15,152 nucleotides of DNA from Cyanobacteria bacterium UBA11153 (GTDB lineage: Bacteria > Cyanobacteriota > Cyanobacteriia > Cyanobacteriales > Coleofasciculaceae): assembly GCA_003511885.1 (NCBI GenBank), contig DOIX01000200.1, forward strand, positions 1 through 15,152. The letters are read 5' to 3'. Each line of letters starts with the position of its first letter. Positions within the stretch are counted from its first letter, which is position 1. Shown one piece after another: positions 7,066 through 15,080 of this stretch. The notes beneath the pieces were generated by a model. The model was not told the DNA's origin. It was given only the letters and a program-made list of their open reading frames with translations, and searched no databases. Position numbers and translations under genes: made by a program.

Positions 7066-7664
7066 TACTCCCCAACAGCGCTAACTAAAATTCCTAGGAT
7101 CTTATTCACTTCATTTAAAAAATACTCCCCTAAATCAATCTCAACTTTATCTTCCTCCAGCCTTAAAAACTTCCATACCTCTCCTGTAGTCACCACCCCA
7201 TAAATCCTCGATATTTCATTGCCTTCCTCTTGATTAAATAATTTTGCTCCATACATTTCTGCCACGCATTGACCCAACCCCAAATTAATATTTTCTCTCT
7301 TAGCTTCTACAATCAGAATGACGGGCGCACTAATAATGAGCAATTCACTTGAACGGCTAATCATAAAATCACAAGTACCATTTAAACCTTGTTCCTTATC
7401 CACATGAAAATCCACACCAGAAAATAAACTAATTTGATGGGCACACTTTTTGGTAACTTCTAGCAAAATCGGAGCAATAATCATTTCTGAACGAGACTTT
7501 TCTGTGTTACTTGCTAGGGCAAAAGGAACGTTATAATCTAAGGTTTCTTTTAAAAGATTGCTATAGGGTAAAGGGGAAACACCAGAAAATAAATCTTTTT
7601 GTGATGAAATAGTTAAATTAAACGTCTTTTTAACGCTAGCTAAACTAAAATCACTGTATGCCAT
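7038..7664 (-). CDS. PD-(D/E)XK nuclease-fold protein, function unknown
   Basis: 208 aa, soluble, with no signal peptide. The core resembles restriction-endonuclease-like folds: an acidic N-terminal helix with E60 (KSRSEMIIAPILLEV), D99 in GTCDFMI, E120-A-K122 in ILIVEAKREN, and Q132 in GLGQCVAEM. A GVVTTGEVWKFLRLE segment follows (156-170). Proteins of this type are frequent orphan genes in cyanobacteria. No methyltransferase, specificity subunit or helicase lies nearby, so a role in restriction is not supported; DNA repair, a selfish-element relic or a non-catalytic role are all possible. The ATG at 7664 has a strong AAGGAG 8 nt upstream. The last nine residues come from tandem-repeat DNA, suggesting that the original end was altered. 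The gene is read away from tRNA-Arg, whose terminator separates them. Confidence 0.8.
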   Translation of the reverse strand: MAYSDFSLASVKKTFNLTISSQKDLFSGVSPLPYSNLLKETLDYNVPFALASNTEKSRSEMIIAPILLEVTKKCAHQISLFSGVDFHVDKEQGLNGTCDFMISRSSELLIISAPVILIVEAKRENINLGLGQCVAEMYGAKLFNQEEGNEISRIYGVVTTGEVWKFLRLEEDKVEIDLGEYFLNEVNKILGILVSAVGEYSEGLGAGD

Positions 7665-7725
7665 CCTCTTGTCTCCTTATAGTTACAGAACAAACTCAAT
7701 CGAAAGCGAAAAAAGGCAAAATATC

Positions 7726-7757
7726 AAAAAAGACGAAAGAATTGAATTCTTTCGTCT
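7726..7757 (-). terminator. Intrinsic terminator after tRNA-Arg
   Basis: On the reverse strand, 8 bases past the mature tRNA end, AGACGAAAGAATT (7731-7743 on the forward strand) pairs with AATTCTTTCGTCT (7745-7757). The hairpin is followed by six T residues on the transcript strand (forward A run 7726-7731). A 13-bp near-perfect palindrome plus a U-run is a textbook factor-independent terminator. Confidence 0.85.
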
Positions 7758-7764
7758 TCTGAAA

Positions 7765-7838
7765 CGGGCTAGGAGGGATTCGAACCCCCGACACCGTGGT
7801 CCGTAGCCACGTGCTCTAGTCCACTGAGCTACAAGCCC
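7765..7838 (-). tRNA. tRNA-Arg, anticodon ACG
   Basis: Read on the reverse strand from G1 at 7838 to the discriminator G at 7765. The anticodon stem CGTGG/CCACG encloses loop CTACGGA, giving anticodon ACG (probably edited to ICG, reading CGU/CGC/CGA). The T arm carries GGTTCGAATCC. The D arm starts TAGCTCAGTGG. The acceptor stem GGGCTTG/CTAGCCC pairs except for a T-T mismatch at positions 6-67. CCA is not encoded, as is usual in cyanobacteria. Confidence 0.96.
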
Positions 7839-7893
7839 TTGCTTTAGTGGATTCACTCACTGGAAATTAATACTATCACATCTAATTTCAATT

Positions 7894-8394
7894 ATGCAAC
7901 ACCCTTCAGAAATTCCATCTCTCACCCACCTCAACAGTCAGGGAGAAGCCCTGATGGTGGATGTCTCCGCCAAGGAAATAACCCGCCGTCAAGCTGTTGC
8001 GGTAGGGCGAGTGAGGATGGCAGCTACTACTTTTGAGGCGATTGAAACCGGGAATACTCCCAAGGGTGATGTGTTGGCAACAGCGAGGATTGCTGGAATT
8101 ATGGCTGCCAAACAAACATCCCAGCTCATTCCTCTCTGCCATCCCTTACCCCTGCATAAAGTAGATGTCAAAATCTTGCCCAACCCGCAGCTACCGGGAT
8201 ATCACATCCAAGCCTCTGTCACCACTAAAGCGGAAACGGGTGTGGAAATGGAAGCACTAACTGCCGTTTCTGTGGCTGCCCTTACTTTATATGACATGGC
8301 GAAAGGATTGGAAAAGTCTATCCAAATTGAGTCGATTCGCTTATTGAGCAAAACAGGTGGCAAGTCAGGGGATTATCTGGGGAATGAGGAATAG
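7894..8394 (+). CDS. moaC: Cyclic pyranopterin monophosphate synthase MoaC
   Basis: 166 aa, the usual length. MoaC converts the MoaA product (3',8-cyclo-7,8-dihydro-GTP) into cyclic pyranopterin monophosphate, the first stable intermediate of molybdenum cofactor synthesis, in the cytoplasm as a hexamer. Motifs in order: LTHLN (10-14), [12 protein letters not shown] (21-32), [10 protein letters not shown] (78-87), [20 protein letters not shown] (116-135) and [10 protein letters not shown] (150-159). Active-site residues K57, H83, E118, E120, D134 and K137 sit at a constant offset of six from those known in E. coli MoaC. The ATG at 7894 is preferred because the conserved LTHLN lies close behind it, although no Shine-Dalgarno sequence is seen. 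No other moa gene is in the window. The stop is directly followed by the 28-bp inverted repeat. Confidence 0.97.
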   Translation: MQHPSEIPSLTHLNSQGEALMVDVSAKEITRRQAVAVGRVRMAATTFEAIETGNTPKGDVLATARIAGIMAAKQTSQLIPLCHPLPLHKVDVKILPNPQLPGYHIQASVTTKAETGVEMEALTAVSVAALTLYDMAKGLEKSIQIESIRLLSKTGGKSGDYLGNEE

Positions 8395-8395
8395 C

Positions 8396-8423
8396 TAGTG
8401 CAGGTGGGCAGAAATAACCCATC
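8396..8423 (-). repeat. 28-bp inverted repeat, right copy
   Basis: Perfect reverse complement of 6801-6828, starting two bases after the moaC stop codon. It runs directly into the ATACCAAATCC element, sharing two bases with it, so in this copy the two repeats are fused. Confidence 0.8.
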
Positions 8424-8543
8424 ATACCAAATCCGCTTTTTAAACCCGCGTTATCATTATGCCATTTTTTTCTCCCCTGCTCCCTGCTCCCTTCTCCCCT
8501 GCTTTTTTAGATAAAGGGGGTAATTAACCCGGATTTGGTATGA
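8422..8543. repeat. Small MITE-like element with ATACCAAATCC ends
   Basis: The 122-bp element is bounded by perfect 14-bp terminal inverted repeats, TCATACCAAATCCG (8422-8435) and CGGATTTGGTATGA (8530-8543). The interior contains TTTAAACCCGCG, a C/T-rich tract with CTCCCCTGCTCCCTGCTCCC and GGGGGTAATTAACCC next to the right end. It has no coding capacity. Repeats with these ends are, from memory, widespread in cyanobacterial intergenic DNA. Confidence 0.75.
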
Positions 8544-8922
8544 CGGCTGATTTCTGGATATCTGAAAAATTACGTGAAACTTTATATATATTGATTGATG
8601 AATGTTCAGTAGATTTACCGATTTCAACCTGAGCGATCGCTTTTAAAGTGGTAAGTATGGTCAGTAATGACAAATTATTGTCGTTTTGACGATCGAATTG
8701 AAAGTTATTGGAAACAAATAAAATTCTGAAACTTTTTATTTGGATTCGATCCAAAGTTGCCTAAAGTCAAGAGTTAGTCAATCTATCTCAATTTGATTCC
8801 CAGATACACGCCGACTTGCCTAAGATTATCAAAGAGGATAAGCTCGGAGTTGGATGTGACAAAAAAACACAAATAACAAATGTACGATAACGAGTTTCAA
8901 CCGTTCCACTCTAAGCCAGTCA
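8544..8922. other. Intergenic stretch without a supported gene
   Basis: A/T-rich DNA with one HIP1 site (8633-8640). The only open frames are a 76-codon reverse frame (8524-8754) that runs into the MITE-like element and a roughly 30-codon forward frame starting at the ATG inside the element end (8540); neither resembles a known protein. No RNA gene or clear promoter is seen. It may be decayed coding DNA. Confidence 0.5.
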
Positions 8923-9138
8923 ATGGAAGGGAAAGCAAATAAAAACGATATGTTACTTTCATTTTACTTGTTAATATCTATCTGCTTGTTCGGGATCTGG
9001 TTCGAGCGCTATAATCAAGAGCGTAATTTATCTCGAGAAGAGAAAATATTCTGTTTGGTAACTTTTGTTATTGGTGCTGTAGTTTGGCCTATTGTCCTCC
9101 CGATTGCTTATGGTAAGTTATTGAACAATAGCAAATAA
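8923..9138 (+). CDS. Small two-helix membrane protein, unknown function
   Basis: 71 aa from the ATG at 8923; a second in-frame ATG at 8950 would give 62 aa starting MLLSFYLL, directly at the first membrane helix. Neither has a well-placed ribosome site. Helix 1 spans about 10-27 and helix 2 about 43-63 (LVTFVIGAVVWPIVLPIAYG). The short loop between them is charged (RYNQERNLSREEK) and probably cytoplasmic. The clear two-helix pattern, ordinary codon use and isolation from other frames suggest a real gene. No family recognised. Confidence 0.6.
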   Translation: MEGKANKNDMLLSFYLLISICLFGIWFERYNQERNLSREEKIFCLVTFVIGAVVWPIVLPIAYGKLLNNSK

Positions 9139-9399
9139 AAAATGCTTATTTGGGAAAGGAAAATAGTAAAAAAATCAAGCTAATTCCTGGTGGATAATTG
9201 GGAAGATACCTTGGGTAAAAGTTAGTTGTTATTGGTTTTTAGTTAGGGTTTACTGTATAAGTCGGAAACCTTGACAGCAATGCCGCTTCGAGCGCTGATT
9301 TTAGTTAGAGAAAAGTACCAGGAATAAGAGTTACACCCCTGAAAATTCATGGACTTTTTAACTTAAATGGGAAAATTGCCTTCAAGAAAACTATTCAAA
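9139..9399. other. Intergenic stretch without a supported gene
   Basis: No open frame of note and no RNA gene seen. It carries a weak AAATAA/TTATTT hairpin just after the small membrane protein gene and otherwise A/T-rich DNA up to the repeat at 9400. Confidence 0.5.
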
Positions 9400-9458
9400 T
9401 CCCCACACCAAAAAACCCACACCCTCCCCTCACGAAAAGACTTTTTCCGCAAACCCTA
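9400..9458 (-). repeat. Dispersed repeat of TAGGGTTTGC type, copy 2
   Basis: Reverse complement of the repeat upstream of lnt (6661-6739). Read from 9458 downwards it starts TAGGGTTTGCGGAAAAAGT and continues into GTGAGGGGAGGGTGTGGG, lacking the 13-bp duplication of copy 1. The outer end of both copies is the TAGGG side. Confidence 0.7.
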
Positions 9459-9513
9459 GTTAGTCCCCACTCCCCAGGAGGGCATCCACTGTTCAATTCC
9501 AGAAATTTTAAGC

Positions 9514-9555
9514 TATAGCGAGGGACTAGAGGCTATTGGCTATTGGCTATTGGCT
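9514..9555. repeat. STRR cluster: inverted 16-mer plus GGCTATT x3
   Basis: TATAGCGAGGGACTAG (9514-9529) is the exact reverse complement of 7052-7067 at the end of the nuclease-fold gene. It is followed by three tandem heptamers GGCTATT (9531-9551) and a partial GGCT. This is a typical cyanobacterial short tandem repeat, here about 100 bp before the VIT/VWA gene. Confidence 0.75.
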
Positions 9556-9659
9556 CAGGAAGAAAACTGTAAAATCAAGGGTTTGAGGAATTGAGAATGT
9601 CCTAACTGTCCTGGCGGTTGCTATACCATAGAGATATATGCTTTGTGAGGGAGACTCTG

Positions 9660-12029
9660 ATGCCGATAAAGACACCGACACATCCCAACCCATCGATTGG
9701 CGGTTTATATGTGCAAAATGGCGAAGAAAAACTGCCATTCCCCCTTAAACATACCGAAGTTGAGGCCAAAATTGCTGGTAACCTGTCGCGGGTAGAGGTA
9801 ACTCAGAGATATGAGAATCCTTTTACGGTAGCGTTAGAAGCAGTTTATGTCTTTCCTTTGCCTTATGAAGCCGCTGTGGATGATATGGAAATAACCATCG
9901 GCGATCGCAAAATCAAAGGTAACATAAAAAAAAGGGAAGAGGCACAAGCTATCTACGAAACAGCGAAACGACAAGGGCGCACTGCTGGCTTGTTGGAGCA
10001 AGAAAGGGATAATATTTTTACTCAGTCTTTGGCGAATATTCTGCCGGGAGAACAGATTGATGTCACTATCCGCTACACCGATAGTTTAAAATTTGAGGGT
10101 GGTGACTATGAGTTTGTATTCCCGATGGTAGTGGGACCTCGTTTTATTCCTGGTATCCCGATTGATGGTAGTGGGGATACGGATATAGTTCCCGATGCTT
10201 CGCGGATTACTTCTCCTATTGTAAGGCCAGATACTCGTTCCGGACATGATATTGGTGTAACGGTAGAAATTGATGCTGGTTTGCCTGTTTCTAATGTCCG
10301 TTCTACTTCTCATCAACTTAGAATTGAACATGAGGGGCAAATTGTCCGGGTGAGATTGGGGAATGAAGATACTATTCCCAATAAAGACTTAATTTTACGG
10401 TATCGAGTAGCAGGCGATCGCACGGATGCCACTATCTTAACTCAAGCTGATGATAGGGGCGGACATTTCGCCCTTTATTTGATCCCTGCTTTGACATACC
10501 GCAGTGATGAAATTGTCCCCAAGGATGTGGTATTTCTGATGGATACCTCTGGTTCCCAACAGGGAGATCCTTTGCAGAAATCGCAAGAATTGATGCGGAG
10601 ATTTATCAATGGTTTGAATCCTAACGATACTTTTACCATTATCGATTTTTCCGATATCACCACTCAGTTATCTCCCAAACCTTTACCTAATACACCGGAA
10701 AATCGGGCTAAAGCAATCAAATACATTAATAAGTTACAAGCGAATGGCGGTACTTACTTACTTAATGGGATTCGGGCGGTACTAAATTTTCCAGCAGCAG
10801 GAGAGGGAAGGTTACGGAGTATTGTTTTGTTGACGGATGGCTATATCGGGAATGAAAATGAAATTTTGGCAGAAGTAAAAGAACATTTAAAATCAGGAAA
10901 TCGCCTCTATAGTTTTGGCGTTGGTAGTTCAACCAATCGCTTCTTACTCAATCGCATTGCTCAAATAGGTAGAGGAATTTCGCGAATTGTCCATCACGAT
11001 GAGCCGACAGAGGAAATAGCCAATCAATTTTTCCGCCAAATTAATAATCCGGTGCTAACTAATATCCAAATTAACTGGAATGGCACGGGAGAAAACCCCG
11101 TAATTTATCCATCGGTTGTACCAGACTTATTTGCGGAACAACCTTTAGTATTATTTGGCAAAAAATTAGATCGAATTGCAGGTAATTTACAGATTACTGG
11201 TATTGCCGCTGGTGGATATCGGTATGAAAAGACATTTAACCTCAACTTTGCCAAAACTGGGAATTATGCCATTGCCCAACTCTGGGGCAGGGCGCGGATA
11301 AAAGATTTAATGAATCAAATATTCCGCTATGAAACCAAAGGGATAGTAGAGGCAGTTACCGAGACAGCATTAACTTATCAATTATTATCTCAATACACTG
11401 CTTTTGTCGCAGTTAGCGATGAAGTAAGAGTCGATCCCGAAGGGAATTCTATCTCAATGGCAGTACCAGTAGAAATGCCAGAAGGAGTGAGTTATGAAGG
11501 AATTTATCGAGGAAATATTCCTCTTCCCCCTCTAAATCGAGTAACGTTCAAATCGGCACCTGCAATGTTTAATCAGGTTAGGGAAGAAAGAGAGCGCGGT
11601 ATTACATTAGGATGGTTTCAATCTGCCCTAACTAACTCAGAGAGTCTGTCTAATTCAGACAACGAATTAGAAGAATTAGATTGTTTATTAATGGAGGCAG
11701 AATCATTTGCCCAAACACCAGGGGCAATCAATCATCCTTTACAAATTGTTAGCGCTAATGGATTGGATCCTGCCGCGATCGCAATTCTAACACGACACCT
11801 ACAGCGATTAAACCTACCTTCAGGATTGAATGGAGAGATTGTCTTCGAGTTAATCCTCAAGAAAGGGCGCGTCACGCGAGTGGTGTTAGACGAAAATGCC
11901 ACCACTCTAAGCGATAAGATGATTATTGAGCAAATTAAGCGATCGCTGTTAACTTGGCAAGTGCCTGAATCTGCTAGCCCCAAACATGCTAGCAAGACAG
12001 TGGATTTAATCTTGCGTATCCAAAGTTAG
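9660..12029 (+). CDS. VIT and von Willebrand factor A domain protein
   Basis: 789 aa from the ATG at 9660, preferred over an upstream TTG at 9618 because GAGGGAG precedes it at good spacing and the VIT domain starts soon after. The VIT domain spans about 13-160 (HTEVEAKIAGNLSRVEVTQ, AIYETAKRQGRTAGLLEQ, ILPGEQIDV). The VWA domain spans about 288-465 with a complete metal-binding MIDAS: D295-T-S297-G-S299, T365 in GGTYLLNGI and D393 in LLTDGYIG. The last 90 residues (about 698-789) resemble a TonB/AgmX-type C-terminal unit (GEIVFELILKKGRVTRVVL, IKRSLLTWQVP). No signal peptide or membrane helix is visible, so it is probably cytoplasmic unless exported by another route. The architecture recalls inter-alpha-trypsin inhibitor heavy chains and bacterial VIT-VWA proteins; the function is probably metal-dependent protein binding. 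It stands alone, converging on glyS. Confidence 0.92.
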   Translation: MPIKTPTHPNPSIGGLYVQNGEEKLPFPLKHTEVEAKIAGNLSRVEVTQRYENPFTVALEAVYVFPLPYEAAVDDMEITIGDRKIKGNIKKREEAQAIYETAKRQGRTAGLLEQERDNIFTQSLANILPGEQIDVTIRYTDSLKFEGGDYEFVFPMVVGPRFIPGIPIDGSGDTDIVPDASRITSPIVRPDTRSGHDIGVTVEIDAGLPVSNVRSTSHQLRIEHEGQIVRVRLGNEDTIPNKDLILRYRVAGDRTDATILTQADDRGGHFALYLIPALTYRSDEIVPKDVVFLMDTSGSQQGDPLQKSQELMRRFINGLNPNDTFTIIDFSDITTQLSPKPLPNTPENRAKAIKYINKLQANGGTYLLNGIRAVLNFPAAGEGRLRSIVLLTDGYIGNENEILAEVKEHLKSGNRLYSFGVGSSTNRFLLNRIAQIGRGISRIVHHDEPTEEIANQFFRQINNPVLTNIQINWNGTGENPVIYPSVVPDLFAEQPLVLFGKKLDRIAGNLQITGIAAGGYRYEKTFNLNFAKTGNYAIAQLWGRARIKDLMNQIFRYETKGIVEAVTETALTYQLLSQYTAFVAVSDEVRVDPEGNSISMAVPVEMPEGVSYEGIYRGNIPLPPLNRVTFKSAPAMFNQVREERERGITLGWFQSALTNSESLSNSDNELEELDCLLMEAESFAQTPGAINHPLQIVSANGLDPAAIAILTRHLQRLNLPSGLNGEIVFELILKKGRVTRVVLDENATTLSDKMIIEQIKRSLLTWQVPESASPKHASKTVDLILRIQS

Positions 12030-12063
12030 GGAAACAGTTGACAGTTGACTGCGATAACTTGTA

Positions 12064-12145
12064 CCAATTTGAATTGGTTTAGGATGGGCACTCCCCACCA
12101 ACCCAATCATCAGCTTTTCAAGCTAGAGTTGACAGTGCCCACCCT
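12064..12145. terminator. Possible bidirectional terminator between convergent genes
   Basis: The 152-bp gap between the VIT/VWA gene and glyS holds CCAATT-TG-AATTGG (12064-12077) and a longer inverted pair, AGGATGGGCACT (12081-12092) with AGTGCCCACCCT (12134-12145, one mismatch). There is no long U-run beside either stem on the forward strand, so termination is a guess from position and pairing. Confidence 0.4.
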
Positions 12146-12181
12146 ACCAAAAACACTTTGCGCACCTTGACGTAAAAAAAT

Positions 12182-14326
12182 CTAACCCTTGACAATCCCC
12201 CCAAAATCCGCCAAAACCCGCGCATGATTCCGCAATAACCCTAACAAATTCAAACGATTTCGCCGAATTTCCAAATTCTCATCCATCACCAAGACACTAT
12301 CCTCCCCATCAAAAAAGTTACTTACAGTAGGCGCAATATCCGCCAATCCATCGACTAATTTTTGATAATTCCGCTCCAATTGAGCGGATTTAGTTTGGGG
12401 GACTAACTTGACAATTGCGTCATAAAATGCTTGTTCGCTGGGTTTTTGGAAAAGTTCGGTTTTGACAACTGCTTTTGGCTCTAATGCTTGGAAATCTAAA
12501 TTACCTTGGAGAGATAAACGGGTAGAGCGATTGACAGTTTCGTAGATTTGATTGAGTTTGCCGTTATTCCGGATAGATTGGAGGAACAAAGCGCGATCGC
12601 GAACATCCAGCAAATCCCGTAATGCTCGTTCCTGATATTCTAGATCTTTTTCACCCAAGACGGCATTGACCAGATCGTAGTCTATCTTCAGCTCTTCTTG
12701 CAATAGGGAGCGAATCCGTTGGAAGAAAAACTCTTTTAACAGATTCATCGGTGATGTTTTATTTGGATAAATTGCGATAAAATTGGTACAGGCAAAGTTT
12801 AATAGCCCCTGCAATTCTATTCCCAAATTGGCATTCCACGTAATATTAATTACTCCATTAGCGGCACGGCGCAAGGCAAAAGGATCGCAGGAACCCGTTG
12901 GTAACATTTCCAAGCTAAAGATACTGACTAATGTATCAATACGATCTGCTAATCCTACTACTCTACCTGTTAAACTTTGAGGTAAATTATCGTTAGCTCC
13001 TTTGGGTAAATAATGTTCCACAATTCCTGTTGCTACTTCTGGTGATTCTCCACTAGCTGCTGCATATTTTTGCCCCATTACCCCTTGTAATTCCGGAAAC
13101 TCATAAACCATTTGGGTAACGAGATCTGCTTTGCAGAGTAAGGCGGATCTGAGACAATCATTCCTTTCCTTTTCTGATAGCTTTAGTTGCTCAGTAATGG
13201 CGGCAGTAACTTTTTCAATCCGCCTCACCTTTTCCCGCACCGAACCTAATTCATCTTGAAAAGTCACCTTTTCTAACTGACTTAAATAGCTTTCTAGAGG
13301 CGAAGCCAAATCAGTTTTATAAAAATATTGACCATCCGCCAACCTTGCCCGAATCACTCGCTCATTCCCGGCAGCAATAATCTCAGATTTATTGGGATCC
13401 CCGTTAGAAATAGTAATAAAATAAGGAGTTAATGTGGTTTCCTCTTCATCTGTAAATACCGGGAAATAACGCTGATGAGTCACCATTACAGTTGTTACCA
13501 CTTCTGGAGGTAAGATGAGAAACTCATCATCAAACTTACCCACAACCGGAGTCGGGTATTCTACCAAATTAGTAATTTCATTCCATAAATTAGGATAAAT
13601 AGGAGCATAGCCTTTAAGTTTAGCCGCAGTAGACTTAACTTGTTCGCCAATCAGTTGGCGGCGAGCCTCAGACTTCACCATCACGAAAGCTGATTCCAGA
13701 GTAGCAATATAATCCCTAGGGCAAGGAATTGTCACAGGAGCCGGATGTAAGATACGATGACCGTAAGAAACGCGATCGCTCTTAATCCTTTCCGAGCCAT
13801 TCACTATCTCAATGGGCAATACCGCCTCATCTAATAATGCCACCAACCAGCGAATTGGTCGAGGAAACTTCAAATCCCCATCGCCCCAACACATAAATCG
13901 CCTACCTTCCAACCCAAAAATCCACTGCGGAATCAATTGAGTTAAAATATCAGTCACAAGGCGACCAGAAATTTTCTTAACCACAAAGACAAATTGCCCT
14001 TTATCAGTATCCCTCAGCTCCAAACTAGCTAATTCCACCCCCTGCTTCCGAGCAAATCCCTCTGCCGCCTTAGTCGGCTTCCCATCCTTAAAGGCAGCTT
14101 GAGCGGGAGGTCCCTTAACTTCCTCTTCTCGATCCGGTTGCCGATTTGGCAATCCTTTTATCCAGATAGCCAGACGACGAGGAGTCCCATAAACCTCAAT
14201 CGCATCAGGCATTATAAAATGTTCAGCCAAACTTTTCGGCAAGCGAGAGAGCCACAGTTTAATTGCGCCATCAACAAAATCAGCAGGTAATTCCTCAGTA
14301 CCGACTTCCAATAAAAATTCAGCCAT
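12182..14326 (-). CDS. glyS: Glycine-tRNA ligase beta subunit
   Basis: 714 aa, within the usual range of about 690-720. With the alpha subunit (glyQ, not in this window) it forms the alpha2beta2 bacterial glycyl-tRNA synthetase; the beta chain binds tRNA-Gly. Family signatures: [15 protein letters not shown] (4-18), [12 protein letters not shown] (154-165), THQRYFPV (283-290), [19 protein letters not shown] (321-339), [20 protein letters not shown] (399-418), [15 protein letters not shown] (481-495) and a C-terminal anticodon-binding DALR-like region (about 590-700). The ATG at 14326 is supported by the conserved N-terminus starting at residue 4. The sequence appears intact. It lies between convergent repeats downstream and a tandem-repeat leader upstream, and is probably transcribed alone. 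Confidence 0.97.
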   Translation of the reverse strand: MAEFLLEVGTEELPADFVDGAIKLWLSRLPKSLAEHFIMPDAIEVYGTPRRLAIWIKGLPNRQPDREEEVKGPPAQAAFKDGKPTKAAEGFARKQGVELASLELRDTDKGQFVFVVKKISGRLVTDILTQLIPQWIFGLEGRRFMCWGDGDLKFPRPIRWLVALLDEAVLPIEIVNGSERIKSDRVSYGHRILHPAPVTIPCPRDYIATLESAFVMVKSEARRQLIGEQVKSTAAKLKGYAPIYPNLWNEITNLVEYPTPVVGKFDDEFLILPPEVVTTVMVTHQRYFPVFTDEEETTLTPYFITISNGDPNKSEIIAAGNERVIRARLADGQYFYKTDLASPLESYLSQLEKVTFQDELGSVREKVRRIEKVTAAITEQLKLSEKERNDCLRSALLCKADLVTQMVYEFPELQGVMGQKYAAASGESPEVATGIVEHYLPKGANDNLPQSLTGRVVGLADRIDTLVSIFSLEMLPTGSCDPFALRRAANGVINITWNANLGIELQGLLNFACTNFIAIYPNKTSPMNLLKEFFFQRIRSLLQEELKIDYDLVNAVLGEKDLEYQERALRDLLDVRDRALFLQSIRNNGKLNQIYETVNRSTRLSLQGNLDFQALEPKAVVKTELFQKPSEQAFYDAIVKLVPQTKSAQLERNYQKLVDGLADIAPTVSNFFDGEDSVLVMDENLEIRRNRLNLLGLLRNHARVLADFGGIVKG

Positions 14327-14374
14327 AATCGCGATCGAGATATAACACTGTCAAATATTTTATACCTTCTATTA

Positions 14375-14450
14375 CCCTTTGCGCTCTTTGCGCTACCCTT
14401 TGCGTACCTTTGCGTACCTTTGCGTTAACCTTTGCGTACCTTTGCGTTAA
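14375..14450. repeat. Tandem CCTTTGCGTA array
   Basis: The core TTTGCG occurs seven times (starts 14378, 14387, 14399, 14409, 14419, 14431, 14441), spaced 9, 12, 10, 10, 12 and 10 bp, mostly within a CCTTTGCGTA decamer. It is followed by an A-run. It sits 50-125 bp upstream of glyS, inside its likely promoter region. Similar arrays are, from memory, common noncoding repeats in filamentous cyanobacteria. Confidence 0.75.
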
Positions 14451-14509
14451 AAAAAATTATCCAGAAATCTATCAAAAATAGAGAAATAATTATTTTTTGC
14501 GATCGCGCG

Positions 14510-14541
14510 GAGTAGGGTGCGCTGCGCAGCGCACCCTACTC
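14510..14541. repeat. Perfect 32-bp palindrome
   Basis: GAGTAGGGTGCGCTGC is followed immediately by its exact reverse complement, with the centre between 14525 and 14526. It is GC-rich and lies in A/T-rich DNA. This type of dispersed palindrome is typical of cyanobacterial intergenic DNA. Confidence 0.85.
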
Positions 14542-14552
14542 AAATTGTAATC

Positions 14553-14589
14553 TTATGGTGTGTTGTCCCGCCAGGGGAACGCACCATAA
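14553..14589. repeat. Hairpin repeat TTATGGTG...CACCATAA
   Basis: TTATGGTGTGTT (14553-14564) pairs with AACGCACCATAA (14578-14589); the single difference becomes a G-U pair in forward-strand RNA. The loop has an inner TCCC/GGGG pairing. It could act as a terminator-like structure downstream of the small membrane protein gene on the reverse strand, but no U-run follows. Confidence 0.7.
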
Positions 14590-14603
14590 TGTGGTCATCT
14601 AAG

Positions 14604-14624
14604 TGGCTAATGGCTAATGGCTAA
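14604..14624. repeat. Heptamer tandem repeat TGGCTAA x3
   Basis: Three perfect TGGCTAA units in a row, another short tandem repeat related to the GGCTATT array at 9531. Confidence 0.8.
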
Positions 14625-14664
14625 TAATTTAATTTACTGGCTCCACCATCATTGACATAGGGGA

Positions 14665-14678
14665 TTCAGCAAGCCCTA
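14665..14678 (-). repeat. Short copy of the TAGGGTTTGCTGAA end
   Basis: On the reverse strand TAGGGCTTGCTGAA matches the start of the 6661 repeat at 13 of 14 positions. The TAG within it is the stop codon of the adjoining reverse-strand membrane protein gene. Confidence 0.5.
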
Positions 14679-15080
14679 ATTAGGTTGGGCGATACGGGCT
14701 TCAATATCGTCTAATGTTTGTAGTAGCAAACGCTTGGCTTGTAATTCCCAACCCCATTTTTGAATGCGGTAGGCGGCAATAGTTCCCGCAACAGCCATAA
14801 CATAACCGAGCCATTGGGCGAGAGAAATTCCTCCTAGTAAACCTAATCCGGCTATACCCCAAAAAGGTAGGGCAATTGTTTGGCGTTGTTGTTCAACTAG
14901 CTTCTGTAAACCGCTAGATGCCATTTGGGCAGCTAAGGTTTCACGGCAAATTTTTTGCTGCTCTCTGGGAATGGCTAGTCCAATTTTGCGACGGAGTTTT
15001 TCCATTTTCCGCGCATCTGTGCTGTATTCGGTGAGTTCGTCTTCTGCCATTTTGAGCATGTGTTCGAGGTGATTCATCAT
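14676..15080 (-). CDS. Small membrane protein with N-terminal coiled coil
   Basis: 134 aa. Residues 1-66 are highly charged and helical (EHMLKMAEDELTEYSTDARKMEKLRRK, then a Gln-rich stretch), consistent with a coiled coil. Two membrane helices follow (about 69-87 and 88-105, GIAGLGLLGGISLAQWLGYVMAVAG), and the end is again charged (ELQAKRLLLQTLDDIEARI). Both ends are therefore probably cytoplasmic around a membrane hairpin. The ATG at 15080 has GGAG 10 nt upstream; the second codon is also ATG. No named family recognised; it looks like a conserved cyanobacterial unknown. The stop codon lies in a short dispersed-repeat fragment, and its promoter would lie in 15081-15152. Confidence 0.75.
   Translation of the reverse strand: MMNHLEHMLKMAEDELTEYSTDARKMEKLRRKIGLAIPREQQKICRETLAAQMASSGLQKLVEQQRQTIALPFWGIAGLGLLGGISLAQWLGYVMAVAGTIAAYRIQKWGWELQAKRLLLQTLDDIEARIAQPN

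Noticed and set aside
6801..8423. Composite transposon or integrated island
   Set aside because: No transposase or integrase lies between the inverted repeats, and moaC and tRNA-Arg are ordinary chromosomal genes.
8540..8632. Forward frame of about 30 codons starting at the ATG in the element end
   Set aside because: Too short, no ribosome site and no resemblance to a known peptide; possibly decayed DNA, but nothing supports a gene.
8524..8754. Reverse open frame of 76 codons
   Set aside because: Its 3' end runs through the MITE-like element, it has no ribosome site or recognisable features, and the composition looks random.
14375..14450. CRISPR-like array
   Set aside because: The units are about 10 bp with no unique spacers and no cas genes nearby; it is a simple tandem repeat.
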